Below, in pieces: positions 33,754-42,677 of a DNA stretch of 64,000 bases; the stretch's first letter is position 1, and every line of letters starts with the position of its first letter. The notes under the pieces are model-generated. The model had not been told where the DNA came from. It searched no databases and saw nothing but the letters and a program-made list of their open reading frames with translations. The stretch is from CAYZFD01 sp964477735. GTDB lineage: Bacteria > Bacteroidota > Bacteroidia > Flavobacteriales > Flavobacteriaceae. The translations under genes and the position numbers were made by a program. The DNA lies in assembly GCA_964477735.1 (NCBI GenBank), contig CAYZFD010000004.1, forward strand, positions 1 through 64,000. Reading direction: 5' to 3'.

Positions 33754-34350
33754 ATGATGAATTACACAAAATTTTTCACGACTACAGCATTATTTTTGGT
33801 GCTTTTTCACACACAAGCTCAAACAAAATCCTCATCCGATTTAAGCCTAAGTATTGGACAAGGTACAAGCCAAGAGTTTTTGAGTACTTTCGAAGACATT
33901 ATTGACAAATTTGTTGGCGGAACCATTACCTATGGCGACAGACAAACGATTCCTGGCATTACCATTCGATATAGCAAGGCCATTAAAGATCGTTGGCTTT
34001 TGGGGGGAGTTTTTGGATATCAAACACAAAGTAAAGATGTTTTTGTTTCAGGAACCAAATCAGGTAAAATAGAAACAAATTTGTACACAGTAGCGCTAGA
34101 ATCTGATTACCGCTACATTTCAAAGCCGTCCTTTCGGCTTTATTCAGGCTTAGGCTTAGGTTATACTTTTGGCAAAAACAACTATGACGGCAACAATAGT
34201 AGCATCAGTTTGAATCGTAAAAGTCAAAATTATTTCAATTTTCAGGCCACAGCCCTTGGGTTTCGATTTGGTGAGCAACTTGGCATTTTTGCAGAGTTGG
34301 GGTTTGGCTACAAAGGAGTGCTCAATGCGGGCTTGTCTTATCAGTTTTGA
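33754..34350 (+). CDS. Outer-membrane beta-barrel protein (porin-like fold)
   Basis: A 198-residue exported protein with a signal peptide (cleavage probably after HTQA, near residue 23) followed by alternating hydrophobic beta-strands, several aromatic-Gly patterns (RLYSGLGLGYTFG, LGIFAELGFGYKG) and a C-terminal residue Phe (LSYQF), as in small eight-stranded outer-membrane barrels. No function can be given. A palindrome lies upstream. The start could also be the second Met. Confidence 0.7.
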   Translation: MMNYTKFFTTTALFLVLFHTQAQTKSSSDLSLSIGQGTSQEFLSTFEDIIDKFVGGTITYGDRQTIPGITIRYSKAIKDRWLLGGVFGYQTQSKDVFVSGTKSGKIETNLYTVALESDYRYISKPSFRLYSGLGLGYTFGKNNYDGNNSSISLNRKSQNYFNFQATALGFRFGEQLGIFAELGFGYKGVLNAGLSYQF

Positions 34351-34376
34351 AAAGCGAAATTTTGGCACTAACTTTG
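34345..34376 (+). promoter_or_regulatory. Promoter of the small lipoprotein gene
   Basis: TTTTG (34345-34349), 19 bases, then TAACTTTG (34369-34376): both elements match. The first overlaps the stop codon of the beta-barrel gene. The ATG at 34402 is 25 bases downstream. Confidence 0.55.
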
Positions 34377-34401
34377 GTGAAGTTATCTAAACCATAAACC
34401 C

Positions 34402-34875
34402 ATGCGCCTTAGCTTTCAAATCTTATTACTCCCTATTATCATTTCTGGATGTGCAACCCATCAATTCGACAAAGAGCCTCCCAAAACCCTACATACAGCC
34501 TATTATCAGCCATGGGTTTCTGGAGTTCGGGGCGGTGGCTCTGGTTTAAATATAGTCTTGGGTTTTCATAACAAAGAAATCATTCCCGATAGTGCTTACT
34601 TTAGAAACCAAGTCTCTTCTTTCAAGGTCGAAGGCACACTTTATGTGGCCCGCTTCAGCACGTCAGCCAATCAACAAACCGACTTGGTTTTACACAAAGA
34701 CCACAAAAAAGAATATGGTAATACTTTCCCCCCAAAAAACAAACCATCTGATCAATTGAGAGCAGATGATGCTTTAATAAGTTATCAGATTGAAGGAAAA
34801 TCTCGGTATTTTATGATCAGAAACATCGAGAAAAAATCAAGTATTCCAATCCCTAAAACTCGACAAGAACAATAG
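34402..34875 (+). CDS. Small lipoprotein of unknown function
   Basis: A 157-residue protein with a lipoprotein signal, lipobox IISGC at Cys17. The body contains GVRGGGSGLNIVLGF, DSAYFRNQVSSFKVEGTLYVARF and a lysine-rich end. I do not assign a function; similar small lipoproteins are common in Flavobacteria. It has its own promoter and a 49-base gap to the next gene. Confidence 0.7.
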   Translation: MRLSFQILLLPIIISGCATHQFDKEPPKTLHTAYYQPWVSGVRGGGSGLNIVLGFHNKEIIPDSAYFRNQVSSFKVEGTLYVARFSTSANQQTDLVLHKDHKKEYGNTFPPKNKPSDQLRADDALISYQIEGKSRYFMIRNIEKKSSIPIPKTRQEQ

Positions 34876-34924
34876 GATAAATTGAGAGGATTTAACTACC
34901 TTTAGGCAGGCAAACAACTTCTCA

Positions 34925-36352
34925 TTGGGGCTTTTAAAGCGTTTTTTTAAGGATACCTTTATTTATGGATTGGCCACAGTAGTGCCAAGGCTCATGAATT
35001 TTTTATTGGTGCCGCTTCACAGCCAAACCTTGGGCACAGCTTCCTATGCCGACAACACTACTTTTTATGTGTATGCCGCCTTTTTTAATGTGCTACTGAC
35101 CTATGGGATGGAAACCACTTTCTTCCGTTTTTTTAGTCGTGCTACAGATAAAAATAAAGTTTTCTCCACCACCCATTTCACTTTGCTGATTACGACCTTT
35201 TTGGTGTGCGCATCCCTCTATGCCTACCACAAGCCACTAGCCGAGTTTTTTAACATGAACTCCGCCCACCTACAATTACTCTTGGGGGTTTTGGCACTCG
35301 ACACTATGGTTGTGGCGCCATTTGCCTATTTGAGGGCGACAAACAAGGTCAAGTTTTTTACACTAATAAAGTTGTTGAACATTGCCGTTTATACAGGACT
35401 GAATATTTATTTTTTATGGGGCTTAATTGATTCAAAAAACAACATAAATTATCATTTTTTTGAAACGCCTGTAACAGCCATTTTTGTGGCCAATTTTATA
35501 GCCAGTGCATTCACATTTTTGCTGCTTGCCCCACTGTGGCGACATCTAAAATGGGCATTTGATGTTGGGATGCTTAAAAAAATGTTGCGCTATGGCACCC
35601 CCATCATGGTTGCGGGCTTGGCTTTTGTTGTGAACGAAAACCTAGACAAGCTACTGCTCCAAACCCTTATCGACAAAGAAACGATGGGCGCCTATAGTGG
35701 TTGCTATAAGCTTGCTGTTCTCATGACCTTATTTGTGCAAGGCTTTAGGATGGGTGCCGTCCCCTTCTTTTTCAATCATGCCTCCGATAAAAATGCTCCC
35801 AAAACCTATGCCACCATCATGCATTTCTTTGTGTTTGCAGGCTGCCTGATCATGCTATTGGTCGTAACCCAATTGGATTGGTTAAAAGCATTGTTGATTA
35901 GAGATCCTGATTATTGGATGGCCCTTGAAATTGTGCCTATCGTGTTACTAGCCAATTTATTTTTAGGCATTTATCATAACTTAGCCATTTGGTATATGCT
36001 AACAGACCGCACGCAATATGGTATGTATATTTCCATTTTGGGGGCTCTGCTCACCATAGCCCTAAATTGGTGGTTGATTCCAAAGATGGGATTTATGGCC
36101 GCCGCTTGGGCCACTTTGGCTGCCTATGGCACTATGGCCATAATTTCATATTTATGGGGTCAGCGCCATTATGCCGTGCCCTATGCCTGCTCTAAAATAG
36201 GGCTTTATCTTATTTTGGCCAGCGTCTTTTCGGCTTTGTCATTTTATCATTATTATGCAGACTACCAAATGGGTGCGATTTTTGTTTTTGTATTTTTGCT
36301 CACAGGACTACTTCTTGAATTTAGAAGCATCCGCAAAATTTTAAACCTATGA
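34925..36352 (+). CDS. Polysaccharide flippase family membrane protein (MATE/MOP type)
   Basis: A 475-residue protein with about fourteen membrane segments and the N-terminus LLKRFFKDTFIYGLATVVPR, typical of oligosaccharide flippases of Bacteroidetes. The start is TTG at 34925; the next in-frame Met would remove the first membrane helix. Unlike the wzx at 3430, this gene has ordinary base composition and is followed by dut and a sugar nucleotidyltransferase. It is therefore probably a core genome flippase and not part of the variable locus. The substrate is unknown. It overlaps dut by 4 bases. Confidence 0.85.
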   Translation: MGLLKRFFKDTFIYGLATVVPRLMNFLLVPLHSQTLGTASYADNTTFYVYAAFFNVLLTYGMETTFFRFFSRATDKNKVFSTTHFTLLITTFLVCASLYAYHKPLAEFFNMNSAHLQLLLGVLALDTMVVAPFAYLRATNKVKFFTLIKLLNIAVYTGLNIYFLWGLIDSKNNINYHFFETPVTAIFVANFIASAFTFLLLAPLWRHLKWAFDVGMLKKMLRYGTPIMVAGLAFVVNENLDKLLLQTLIDKETMGAYSGCYKLAVLMTLFVQGFRMGAVPFFFNHASDKNAPKTYATIMHFFVFAGCLIMLLVVTQLDWLKALLIRDPDYWMALEIVPIVLLANLFLGIYHNLAIWYMLTDRTQYGMYISILGALLTIALNWWLIPKMGFMAAAWATLAAYGTMAIISYLWGQRHYAVPYACSKIGLYLILASVFSALSFYHYYADYQMGAIFVFVFLLTGLLLEFRSIRKILNL

Positions 36353-36783
36353 ACATTCGCATACTAAATCAATCTCCATTTCCTTTGCCCAGCTATGAAA
36401 CCGAGCGATCAGCAGGCCTCGATTTAAGAGCTCATATCGAAACCCCCATAGTGCTTGAGCCATTGGCACGTTGTTTGGTCCCTACAGGAATTTTTTTAGA
36501 ACTTCCAAAAGGCATAGAAGCACAAGTGCGACCAAGAAGTGGATTAGCACTCAAAAAAGGCATTACGGTTCTCAATGCCCCAGGAACAATCGACGCCGAT
36601 TATAGAGGTGAAGTAGGGGTGATTCTTATCAACCTTTCTAATGAAAAGTTTACCATAGAAAAAGGCGATCGAATTGCCCAAATGGTAATCGCCAAACACG
36701 AACAAGCTCAATGGATTTCAACTTCAAATTTGTCGGAAACAGAAAGAGGCTCTGGAGGATTTGGTAGCACAGGTATAAAATAA
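36349..36783 (+). CDS. dut: Deoxyuridine 5'-triphosphate nucleotidohydrolase
   Basis: dUTPase hydrolyses dUTP to dUMP and PPi, keeping uracil out of DNA and making the dTMP precursor. The 144 residues contain all five motifs: SAGLDLRA, RPRSGLALKKG, GTIDADYRGEVGVIL with the catalytic Asp, GDRIAQMV and RGSGGFGSTG at the C-terminus. Trimeric type by length. ATGA overlap with the flippase; 5 bases to the next gene. Confidence 0.97.
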   Translation: MNIRILNQSPFPLPSYETERSAGLDLRAHIETPIVLEPLARCLVPTGIFLELPKGIEAQVRPRSGLALKKGITVLNAPGTIDADYRGEVGVILINLSNEKFTIEKGDRIAQMVIAKHEQAQWISTSNLSETERGSGGFGSTGIK

Positions 36784-36788
36784 AAAAA

Positions 36789-37808
36789 ATGAAGATCATC
36801 GTACCCATGGCCGGACGCGGCTCTAGACTTAGGCCGCACACCCTCACGGTTCCAAAACCCCTAATTCCTGTGGCAGGCACGCCCATAGTGCACCAATTGG
36901 TGGCTGACATTGCGCAGGTGCTCAAAACCCCCATTGATGAAGTGGCGTTTATCATTGGCGACCCTGCATTTTTTGATGCGGAAGTGGAAAAAAGCCTTCA
37001 AAAATTGGCTAGTGATTTGGGAGCTAAAGCGAGTATTTATAGACAAGATCAGCCGCTTGGAACAGGACATGCCATTATGTGTGCCGCTCCATCATTAACG
37101 GGACCTGCTGTAGTGGCCTATGCTGACACTTTAATTCGTGCCGATTTTAAATTAGACCCTCAAGCCGATGCGGTTATCTGGGTTAAAAAAGTGGAAAATC
37201 CATCGGCCTATGGCGTGGTGCAACTAAACAACAATGGAGAGATTGAGGCACTTGTTGAAAAACCTCAAGATCCAATATCAGACTTGGCAGTCATTGGAAT
37301 TTATTATTTCAAAGAGATTGGAGACTTAAAAAACGAGCTTCAAAATGTTTTAGATCAAAAACTAACCCACGGTGGTGAATACCAAATAAACGATGGGATT
37401 TTGGCCATGATGGCCAAAGGAAAAAACTTTGTGCCCGGGCAAGTTGATGCTTGGATGGACTGTGGAAATCCTGCTATAACCATAGAAACCAACCGTCAAA
37501 TGCTCAATTATTTGGCCCATGATGGCATCAATTTAGTGGCCGATGATGTGGTGCTTCACAACAGCACCATCATTCCGCCTTGTCGTTTGGCTTCGGGAGT
37601 TGTCATCAAAAATAGTCAGATAGGGCCCTATGTTAGTGTTGGCGCAGACACTCAAATTTCGGAAAGCGAAATTGCCAATAGCATCATTCAATCAAACAGC
37701 TGTTTGGTTCATGCACGATTGAACGACTCCATGATTGGGAATGCGGTGCACTTTGACGGGCATTTTAGCAAAGTGAGTATAGGAGATTTCTGCGAATTAA
37801 AACAATAG
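36789..37808 (+). CDS. Sugar-1-phosphate nucleotidyltransferase
   Basis: A 339-residue enzyme with the pyrophosphorylase motif IIVPMAGRGSRLRPHTLTVPKPL at its N-terminus (positions 3-25), GTGHAIMCA, EALVEKPQDP and a C-terminal left-handed beta-helix with hexapeptide-like repeats (residues ~245-335). It transfers a nucleotidyl group to a sugar-1-phosphate; sugar and nucleotide cannot be fixed by eye. It is distinct from RmlA at 1-533. It lies 5 bases after dut and 2 bases before the DUF4292 gene. Confidence 0.88.
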   Translation: MKIIVPMAGRGSRLRPHTLTVPKPLIPVAGTPIVHQLVADIAQVLKTPIDEVAFIIGDPAFFDAEVEKSLQKLASDLGAKASIYRQDQPLGTGHAIMCAAPSLTGPAVVAYADTLIRADFKLDPQADAVIWVKKVENPSAYGVVQLNNNGEIEALVEKPQDPISDLAVIGIYYFKEIGDLKNELQNVLDQKLTHGGEYQINDGILAMMAKGKNFVPGQVDAWMDCGNPAITIETNRQMLNYLAHDGINLVADDVVLHNSTIIPPCRLASGVVIKNSQIGPYVSVGADTQISESEIANSIIQSNSCLVHARLNDSMIGNAVHFDGHFSKVSIGDFCELKQ

Positions 37809-37810
37809 AG

Positions 37811-38590
37811 ATGTTTCGTTTTTGTTTTAGGTATTTTTTCTTTGCGCTCACCTTTTCAGTATTTTTGATACTAGGGGGCTGCGGAAGCCTGCGCAAAACA
37901 AAAGGGATTAAAACCACCAAATCGATGACCCTTGAAAAATTTTGGGCCGCACAAGCGGCTGACTCTCCAAACTTTCAGACGGCCGCCATGCGGGCTCAAA
38001 TCCGTTATACCAATGAAGAAAAAACCCAACAAGTCACCACCAATTTTAGAATTAGAAATGGACATACGGTTTGGGCAAATGCATCGTTTGTGATCCCATT
38101 AGCCAAAGTGCTCGTAACTAGAGATCGCGTACAATTTTACGAAAAAATCAACCGTCAATTCTACGACGGCGACCCAAGTCTTCTAGAATCTTTTTTAGGC
38201 GTTTCTTTAGGTGTAGAAGCCCTACAAGCCATGCTCATGGGTCAGCCCTTACTTAAGGGTGTAAAAAATGATTTTAAACTTCGAATAGAGAAGCAACAAT
38301 ATACGCTCACTGCGTCTCAAAAACTAGGAGGTGGCGTTTTTGAAATGGTTTTTGACAGTAGCTTTAAATTGGTTGAACAACGTTGGAGAAAAGAGAATGA
38401 AGTATTAAAAATTCATTATCAAGATCACCAAATTCAGGAGGGAAAAAATGTTCCCATGCAGTTGGTCATAGACATCATTCGCCCTGGTAATCTAGCAAAA
38501 ATAGACATCCAATTTAAAAACTATAGTTTTGACAGGGCGCTGAGTTTCCCGTTTGAAATTCCAAAAAACTACGATGAAATTGCGTTATGA
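37811..38590 (+). CDS. DUF4292 family lipoprotein
   Basis: A 259-residue lipoprotein with lipobox ILGGC (Cys24), then a basic linker and a beta-rich domain containing NGHTVWANASFVIPLAKVLVTRD-like strands, SLLESFLGVSLG and IDIQFKNYSFDRALSFPFE. The family (DUF4292) has a LolA/LolB-like appearance and probably binds lipid or lipoprotein at the periplasmic face of a membrane, which is an inference. It overlaps the EnvC-like gene by 4 bases, suggesting joint use in envelope upkeep. Confidence 0.85.
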   Translation: MFRFCFRYFFFALTFSVFLILGGCGSLRKTKGIKTTKSMTLEKFWAAQAADSPNFQTAAMRAQIRYTNEEKTQQVTTNFRIRNGHTVWANASFVIPLAKVLVTRDRVQFYEKINRQFYDGDPSLLESFLGVSLGVEALQAMLMGQPLLKGVKNDFKLRIEKQQYTLTASQKLGGGVFEMVFDSSFKLVEQRWRKENEVLKIHYQDHQIQEGKNVPMQLVIDIIRPGNLAKIDIQFKNYSFDRALSFPFEIPKNYDEIAL

Positions 38591-39801
38591 TTAACAAATC
38601 AATTTTTTGGATTGTATGCTTTTTAATACTGTTTAGCTTTGAAGGTTGGGCACAAAACGATCGTCAAAAACAGTTAGAAGCTCAGCGCATACAGCTGAGA
38701 AATGAAATCAAACAAATCAACAACTTGCTGAGCACGAGTCGTCAACAAAAAAGTGCAACTCTCGAGGAGCTGGAAGAAGTAAACCTCCGCATAGATCGCA
38801 TTACACAGCTGGTTAAAATCACCAACCAACAAATCAATTTGCTGACCCAGCGTATTCGGGTTAACGAACGTGAAATTGGTGAATTGCGCAAAGAATTGAA
38901 ACAACTCAAAGCTGATTATGCCCAAATGATTCGCGCTTCCTACGACAGCAAGTCGCATCAAAATAGGTTGATGTTTTTACTCTCGTCTGAAAGTTTTCTT
39001 CAGGGTTATAAACGAGTTCAATACCTAAAACAATATGCCTCTTTTAGAAAAAAGCAAGGGGTTGCCATCGCTGAAAAAACAGTCACACTTCAAGACCTAA
39101 ACACGGATTTGTTGGTCCAAAAGTCGGAGAAAGAAGCATTGGTTTCAGAAAACCGTGAAATACAAAGCAATCTTTTAAGTCAAAAAAAGCGGCAAAATGA
39201 ATTGCTGAATGGTTTAAAGAAAAAAGAACAAAGTTTTGCTGCTCAAATTAAAGAAAAGCAACGAAAAACTGTGGCCATAGATCGGGAAATCGATCGCTTG
39301 ATTCGTGAAGCCATTGCTGCTTCAAACAAAAAAGCAGGCACCAAATCAGCAACTTTTGCCCTAACGCCCGAGGCCAAGTTGTTGGCTAGCAATTTTGCTG
39401 CCAATCGAGGAAAATTACCTTGGCCTGTCACGGAAGGGGTTGTTACACAAGGTTTTGGAACTCAACCTCACCCTGTGGTGCGTACGGCAAAAATTAAGAG
39501 TAATGGGGTGGTCATTGCTACACCAAAAAATGCCAAAGTGAGAACTGTTTTTGATGGCCAAGTGCTTTCTATTATTCAGTTTAAGGGGAGCAACCCCATC
39601 GTATTGGTGCAACATGGCAACTATGTCACGGCCTATAAAAACTTGTCTAAAATTTTTGTAAAAAAAGGAGATAAACTTGTGGCAAAACAAGAAATTGGTG
39701 AAGTTTTTGCAAGCGCAAACGACAATAAATCAAGCCTACAATTTAGCATCTTCAAAGATAACACTCCACAAAATCCTTCGGGCTGGATTTATAAAATGTA
39801 A
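38587..39801 (+). CDS. EnvC-like murein hydrolase activator (degenerate LytM/M23 domain)
   Basis: A 404-residue secreted protein: signal peptide (to about residue 22, GWAQ), a coiled coil rich in Gln, Arg and Leu (~25-240), and a C-terminal LytM/M23 fold (~275-404). Zinc ligands of active M23 peptidases appear lost: the HxxxD region is PHPVVRTAKIKSNGVVI without Asp, and the usual HxH is LQFSIF. The fold without the metal site is what is expected of EnvC, which activates amidases at division without cutting peptidoglycan itself. It ends one base before the convergent stop of the secreted protein gene. Confidence 0.88.
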   Translation: MINKSIFWIVCFLILFSFEGWAQNDRQKQLEAQRIQLRNEIKQINNLLSTSRQQKSATLEELEEVNLRIDRITQLVKITNQQINLLTQRIRVNEREIGELRKELKQLKADYAQMIRASYDSKSHQNRLMFLLSSESFLQGYKRVQYLKQYASFRKKQGVAIAEKTVTLQDLNTDLLVQKSEKEALVSENREIQSNLLSQKKRQNELLNGLKKKEQSFAAQIKEKQRKTVAIDREIDRLIREAIAASNKKAGTKSATFALTPEAKLLASNFAANRGKLPWPVTEGVVTQGFGTQPHPVVRTAKIKSNGVVIATPKNAKVRTVFDGQVLSIIQFKGSNPIVLVQHGNYVTAYKNLSKIFVKKGDKLVAKQEIGEVFASANDNKSSLQFSIFKDNTPQNPSGWIYKM

Positions 39802-39802
39802 A

Positions 39803-40705
39803 TTATTGCCGAACCCATTTCATTCGGTGCGTTTTTTGAGGGGTAATTATTTGAATTAGATAAAGTCCTTGATCAAGGTCACCAATTTCAAGCCACCTTG
39901 TTGTTTTTTCGCTCTTCACGAGTTTTCCTTGCATATTGAAGATTTCAATCCTACTTTTTTGATGCAAGCCCTTAAAATATAATAGATTTCCGTGTGCAGG
40001 ATTTGGAAAAACTGAAACATCTTGTTGTGTTTCGTTTTGTTTAGAAAGTGTAATGTTAGAGGAGATTTCCCAAGTTGCGCTTGTTGGACGGGTATCGGTT
40101 TGGATCCAATTAGAAGGATCTGAAACTAAGTTCAAAATTTGGTTTTTTGTTCCAGAAAGGGAGTGATTTTGATGATCAAAATATGCATTGTCCCATTCTG
40201 CTGTTTGTGTGGCACTTTTCCCAACGGCTATTGCTGTTAGACCGTTTGTCAAGCCTTTTGGCAGGTCGGTTTCGGTCGATGAATCCGATCCATTGCCCCA
40301 GGCGCTACTATGGGTTGTGATGGCATAAATAAAAGTGGGATTTGAAGCGGTTCCTTGGTAAATGATGATTTGATCACCGCTTGCAGATAGTGCCGACAAA
40401 CTGCCAGAAACATAAGTTGGATATAGGCCTGCTTCTAGCGTAATAACTGTTCCTGCCGCTATGCCTCCAACAGGGACAGTAAGTGTTGCTTTGCTTTCTC
40501 CGCTTCTCAATTGTGTGCCTGTCCATCCATTATCTGTGAAGATAATTTGGGTGTTTTCGGCAAGGTCAACAAGAGGGATGAATTGAAAGGCATCATTGTT
40601 GTCTGTGATGATAGAAGTGACAATGACATCACCAGCGGAGAGTGTAGATTGTGCAATAGTTAATGCACTAAAAAAACAACATAAAAGACAAATTGTAGGT
40701 TTCAT
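39803..40705 (-). CDS. Type IX-secreted protein with C-terminal sorting domain
   Basis: A 300-residue protein with a signal peptide (cleavage near residue 19, LTIAQS) and a C-terminal sorting domain of type A in the last ~75 residues: VFPNPAHGNLLYFKG, RIEIFNMQGKLV, and the final LEIGDLDQGLYLIQI then KTHRMKWVRQ. The central part (residues ~25-215) is beta-rich with FTDNGWTGT and repeated Thr/Ser/Gly; no enzymatic motif is seen. It should be exported by the type IX system and attached at or released from the cell surface. No partner is encoded nearby. Confidence 0.88.
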   Translation of the reverse strand: MKPTICLLCCFFSALTIAQSTLSAGDVIVTSIITDNNDAFQFIPLVDLAENTQIIFTDNGWTGTQLRSGESKATLTVPVGGIAAGTVITLEAGLYPTYVSGSLSALSASGDQIIIYQGTASNPTFIYAITTHSSAWGNGSDSSTETDLPKGLTNGLTAIAVGKSATQTAEWDNAYFDHQNHSLSGTKNQILNLVSDPSNWIQTDTRPTSATWEISSNITLSKQNETQQDVSVFPNPAHGNLLYFKGLHQKSRIEIFNMQGKLVKSEKTTRWLEIGDLDQGLYLIQIITPQKTHRMKWVRQ

Positions 40706-40759
40706 GAAAGGAGGCTTTAATGAGGCTCAAGTTAGAAAAAAAGATGGCTTTTCCCAAAT

Positions 40760-41350
40760 TTACTTGGCTTTACCCATCAAGCGCGCCACATATTTTCCAA
40801 TAACATCAAATTCAAGATTCACCACATCACCCTCTTTTAACTGATGAAAATTAGTGTGTTCGTAGGTATAGGGGATTATGGCAACAGAGAATTGATTTTC
40901 ATCAGAATTCACCACGGTTAAACTTGTGCCGTTGACTGTGATAGAGCCCTTTTCGATGGTCATATTTCCTGGTTCGGGATCATAGGAAAAACGAAACAAC
41001 CAACTGCCATTTTGAGAGGATATAGCACGACAAACGCCCACCTGATCAACATGCCCTTGAACAATATGGCCATCGAGTCGTGCGTTCATTTTCATGGCGC
41101 GCTCTAGGTTGATAAGCGTTCCAACTTTCCAGTGTTTGAGGGCTGTTTTGTCTAGGGTTTCTTTAATGGCGGTGACAGTATATTGCTGATTATTGCAAGC
41201 AATTACCGTTAGGCACACTCCATTGTGCGCCAAACTTTGATCAATTTTAAGCGATTCGCTGAGTGAGCTTTTCACTGTGATGTGTAAGTTCTCCTGCTCT
41301 TTTTGCAAGGATATGATCTCACCCAAACTTTCTATAATCCCCGTAAACAT
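40760..41350 (-). CDS. ribE: Riboflavin synthase alpha chain
   Basis: Riboflavin synthase dismutates two 6,7-dimethyl-8-ribityllumazines to riboflavin. The 196-residue protein is two tandem lumazine-binding barrels: N-terminal MFTGIIESLG, SLAHNGVCLTV in the first repeat and ITVNGTSLTVV in the second, with the MNARLDGHIVQGHVD connector. Length and motifs are normal. It is divergent from pdxA with overlapping promoters. Confidence 0.96.
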   Translation of the reverse strand: MFTGIIESLGEIISLQKEQENLHITVKSSLSESLKIDQSLAHNGVCLTVIACNNQQYTVTAIKETLDKTALKHWKVGTLINLERAMKMNARLDGHIVQGHVDQVGVCRAISSQNGSWLFRFSYDPEPGNMTIEKGSITVNGTSLTVVNSDENQFSVAIIPYTYEHTNFHQLKEGDVVNLEFDVIGKYVARLMGKAK

Positions 41351-41364
41351 ATTGCGATATTACC

Positions 41365-41372
41365 TACCTTTG
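41365..41372 (+). promoter_or_regulatory. -7 promoter element of pdxA
   Basis: TACCTTTG, an exact match to TAnnTTTG, 23 bases before the pdxA ATG. The nearest TTG (41352-41354) is only 10 bases upstream, so the -33 element is not convincing. It lies within the leader of the divergent ribE. Confidence 0.4.
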
Positions 41373-41377
41373 TGAGA

Positions 41378-41406
41378 CAAAAATAGCGATTATCTATGAG
41401 TTCAAA
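41378..41406 (-). promoter_or_regulatory. Promoter of ribE, overlapping the start of pdxA
   Basis: On the minus strand TTTG (41406-41403) is followed after 17 bases by TATTTTTG (41385-41378). The -33 part lies within the first codons of pdxA (ATG at 41396). Transcription of the two genes should be mutually exclusive at this site. Confidence 0.5.
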
Positions 41407-42633
41407 CCCTAAGACAACCATTCCTTTTATTGGCATTTCAATTGGAGATCCCAACGGTGTTGGTCCTGAGGTTTTGTTAAAATGTTTTTCGGATAAGCGA
41501 ATGTTAGATTTTTGCACCCCTGTTATTTTCGCAAATTCTAAATTTATTTCGAGCCAAAAAAATCAATTTTTAAACGAGCCAATGTCCACTCAAGGCATTG
41601 AAAAAGGTCAACCGTTCATTAAAGGAAAAATTAACATTGTAAACGTTTGGACTGATGTTTTTGAGCCCCAATATGGGCAATCTACATCTCAAGGAGGACA
41701 GCTTGCCTTAGCCTCACTCGAAGCGGCCACTCAAGCGCTCATCAACAATGAAATTGATGCTTTGGTCACGGCACCTATTAACAAGCACAATATTCAATCG
41801 GACCAGTTNNNNNNNNNNNNNNNNNNNNNNNNNNNNNNNNNNNNNNNNNNNNNNNNNNNNNNNNNNNNNNNNNNNNNNNNNNNNNNNNNNNNNNNNNNNN
41901 NNNNNNNNTTGATGCTTTGGTCACGGCACCTATTAACAAGCACAATATTCAATCGGACCAGTTTAAGTTTCCTGGCCACACCGATTATTTGGCACACAAA
42001 CTTTCAGGTAAAAGCCTCATGTTTATGATTTCTGAAAGCCTAAGGGTTGGCCTTATGACTGATCATGTTCCAGTGAATCATGTTAGTGAAAAAATCACCC
42101 CCGAACTCATTTCTGAAAAAATTGATCTGATGGAGGCTTCTCTTTTGAGAGATTTTGGAATTCGTCAACCCAAGATAGCGGTATTGGGATTAAATCCACA
42201 CACAGGTGACCATGGGGTAATTGGTGAAGAAGACGACCAAGTTCTCAGACCTACCTTAGAAAAAATAGCCTCAACAGGAAAAATGGTTTTTGGACCCTTT
42301 TCGGCCGATAGCTTTTTTGGATCGGGGCAATATACCAACTACGATGCGGTTTTGGCGAGTTATCACGACCAAGGTCTAATTCCTTTTAAAACCCTTTCAT
42401 TTGGCGAGGGGGTTAACTTCACCGCTGGTCTAAGCAAAGTGCGCACATCACCCGACCACGGCACAGCCTACGAAATTGCAGGAAAGGGCTTGGCCAACAT
42501 CAGCTCTTTTCGAAATGCTGTCTTTGCCGCATGTTCGATTCTTAGAGATCGACAAACGCATGATGAAATCACATCTAACCCCTTAAAAATCAAACCGAAA
42601 AAGCCCGAAAACAAAAAGCATCGCTTCGTTTAG
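41396..42633 (+). CDS. pdxA: 4-hydroxythreonine-4-phosphate dehydrogenase PdxA, split by an assembly gap
   Basis: PdxA oxidises 4-phospho-hydroxy-L-threonine on the way to pyridoxal phosphate. Motifs: ISIGDPNGVGPEVLLKC near the N-terminus, APINKHNIQ, FPGHTDYLAHKL with a metal-binding His, and SYHDQGLIPFK with another. The 100 Ns at 41809-41908 are flanked by an exact 55-base repeat (41754-41808 and 41909-41963). Deleting one copy plus the Ns restores one frame of about 360 residues, the family length. The apparent short second half starting at the APINKH repeat is an artefact. Confidence 0.94.
41754..41963. repeat. 55-base direct repeat flanking 100 Ns inside pdxA (assembly artefact)
   Basis: Positions 41754-41808 and 41909-41963 are identical. 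The Ns occupy 41809-41908. Collapsing them restores the pdxA frame. Same length and pattern as at the other two gaps. Confidence 0.95.
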
Positions 42634-42651
42634 CAAAGTCAGAAAAATTAT

Positions 42652-42659
42652 TATCTTTG
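42652..42659 (+). promoter_or_regulatory. -7 promoter element of the DUF177-rpmF pair
   Basis: TATCTTTG, exact match, 18 bases before ATG 42678. It overlaps the in-frame TTG at 42657, which is therefore unlikely to be a start codon. No TTG was seen at the right distance. Confidence 0.4.
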
Positions 42660-42677
42660 CCCACCGAAATTAGACAG

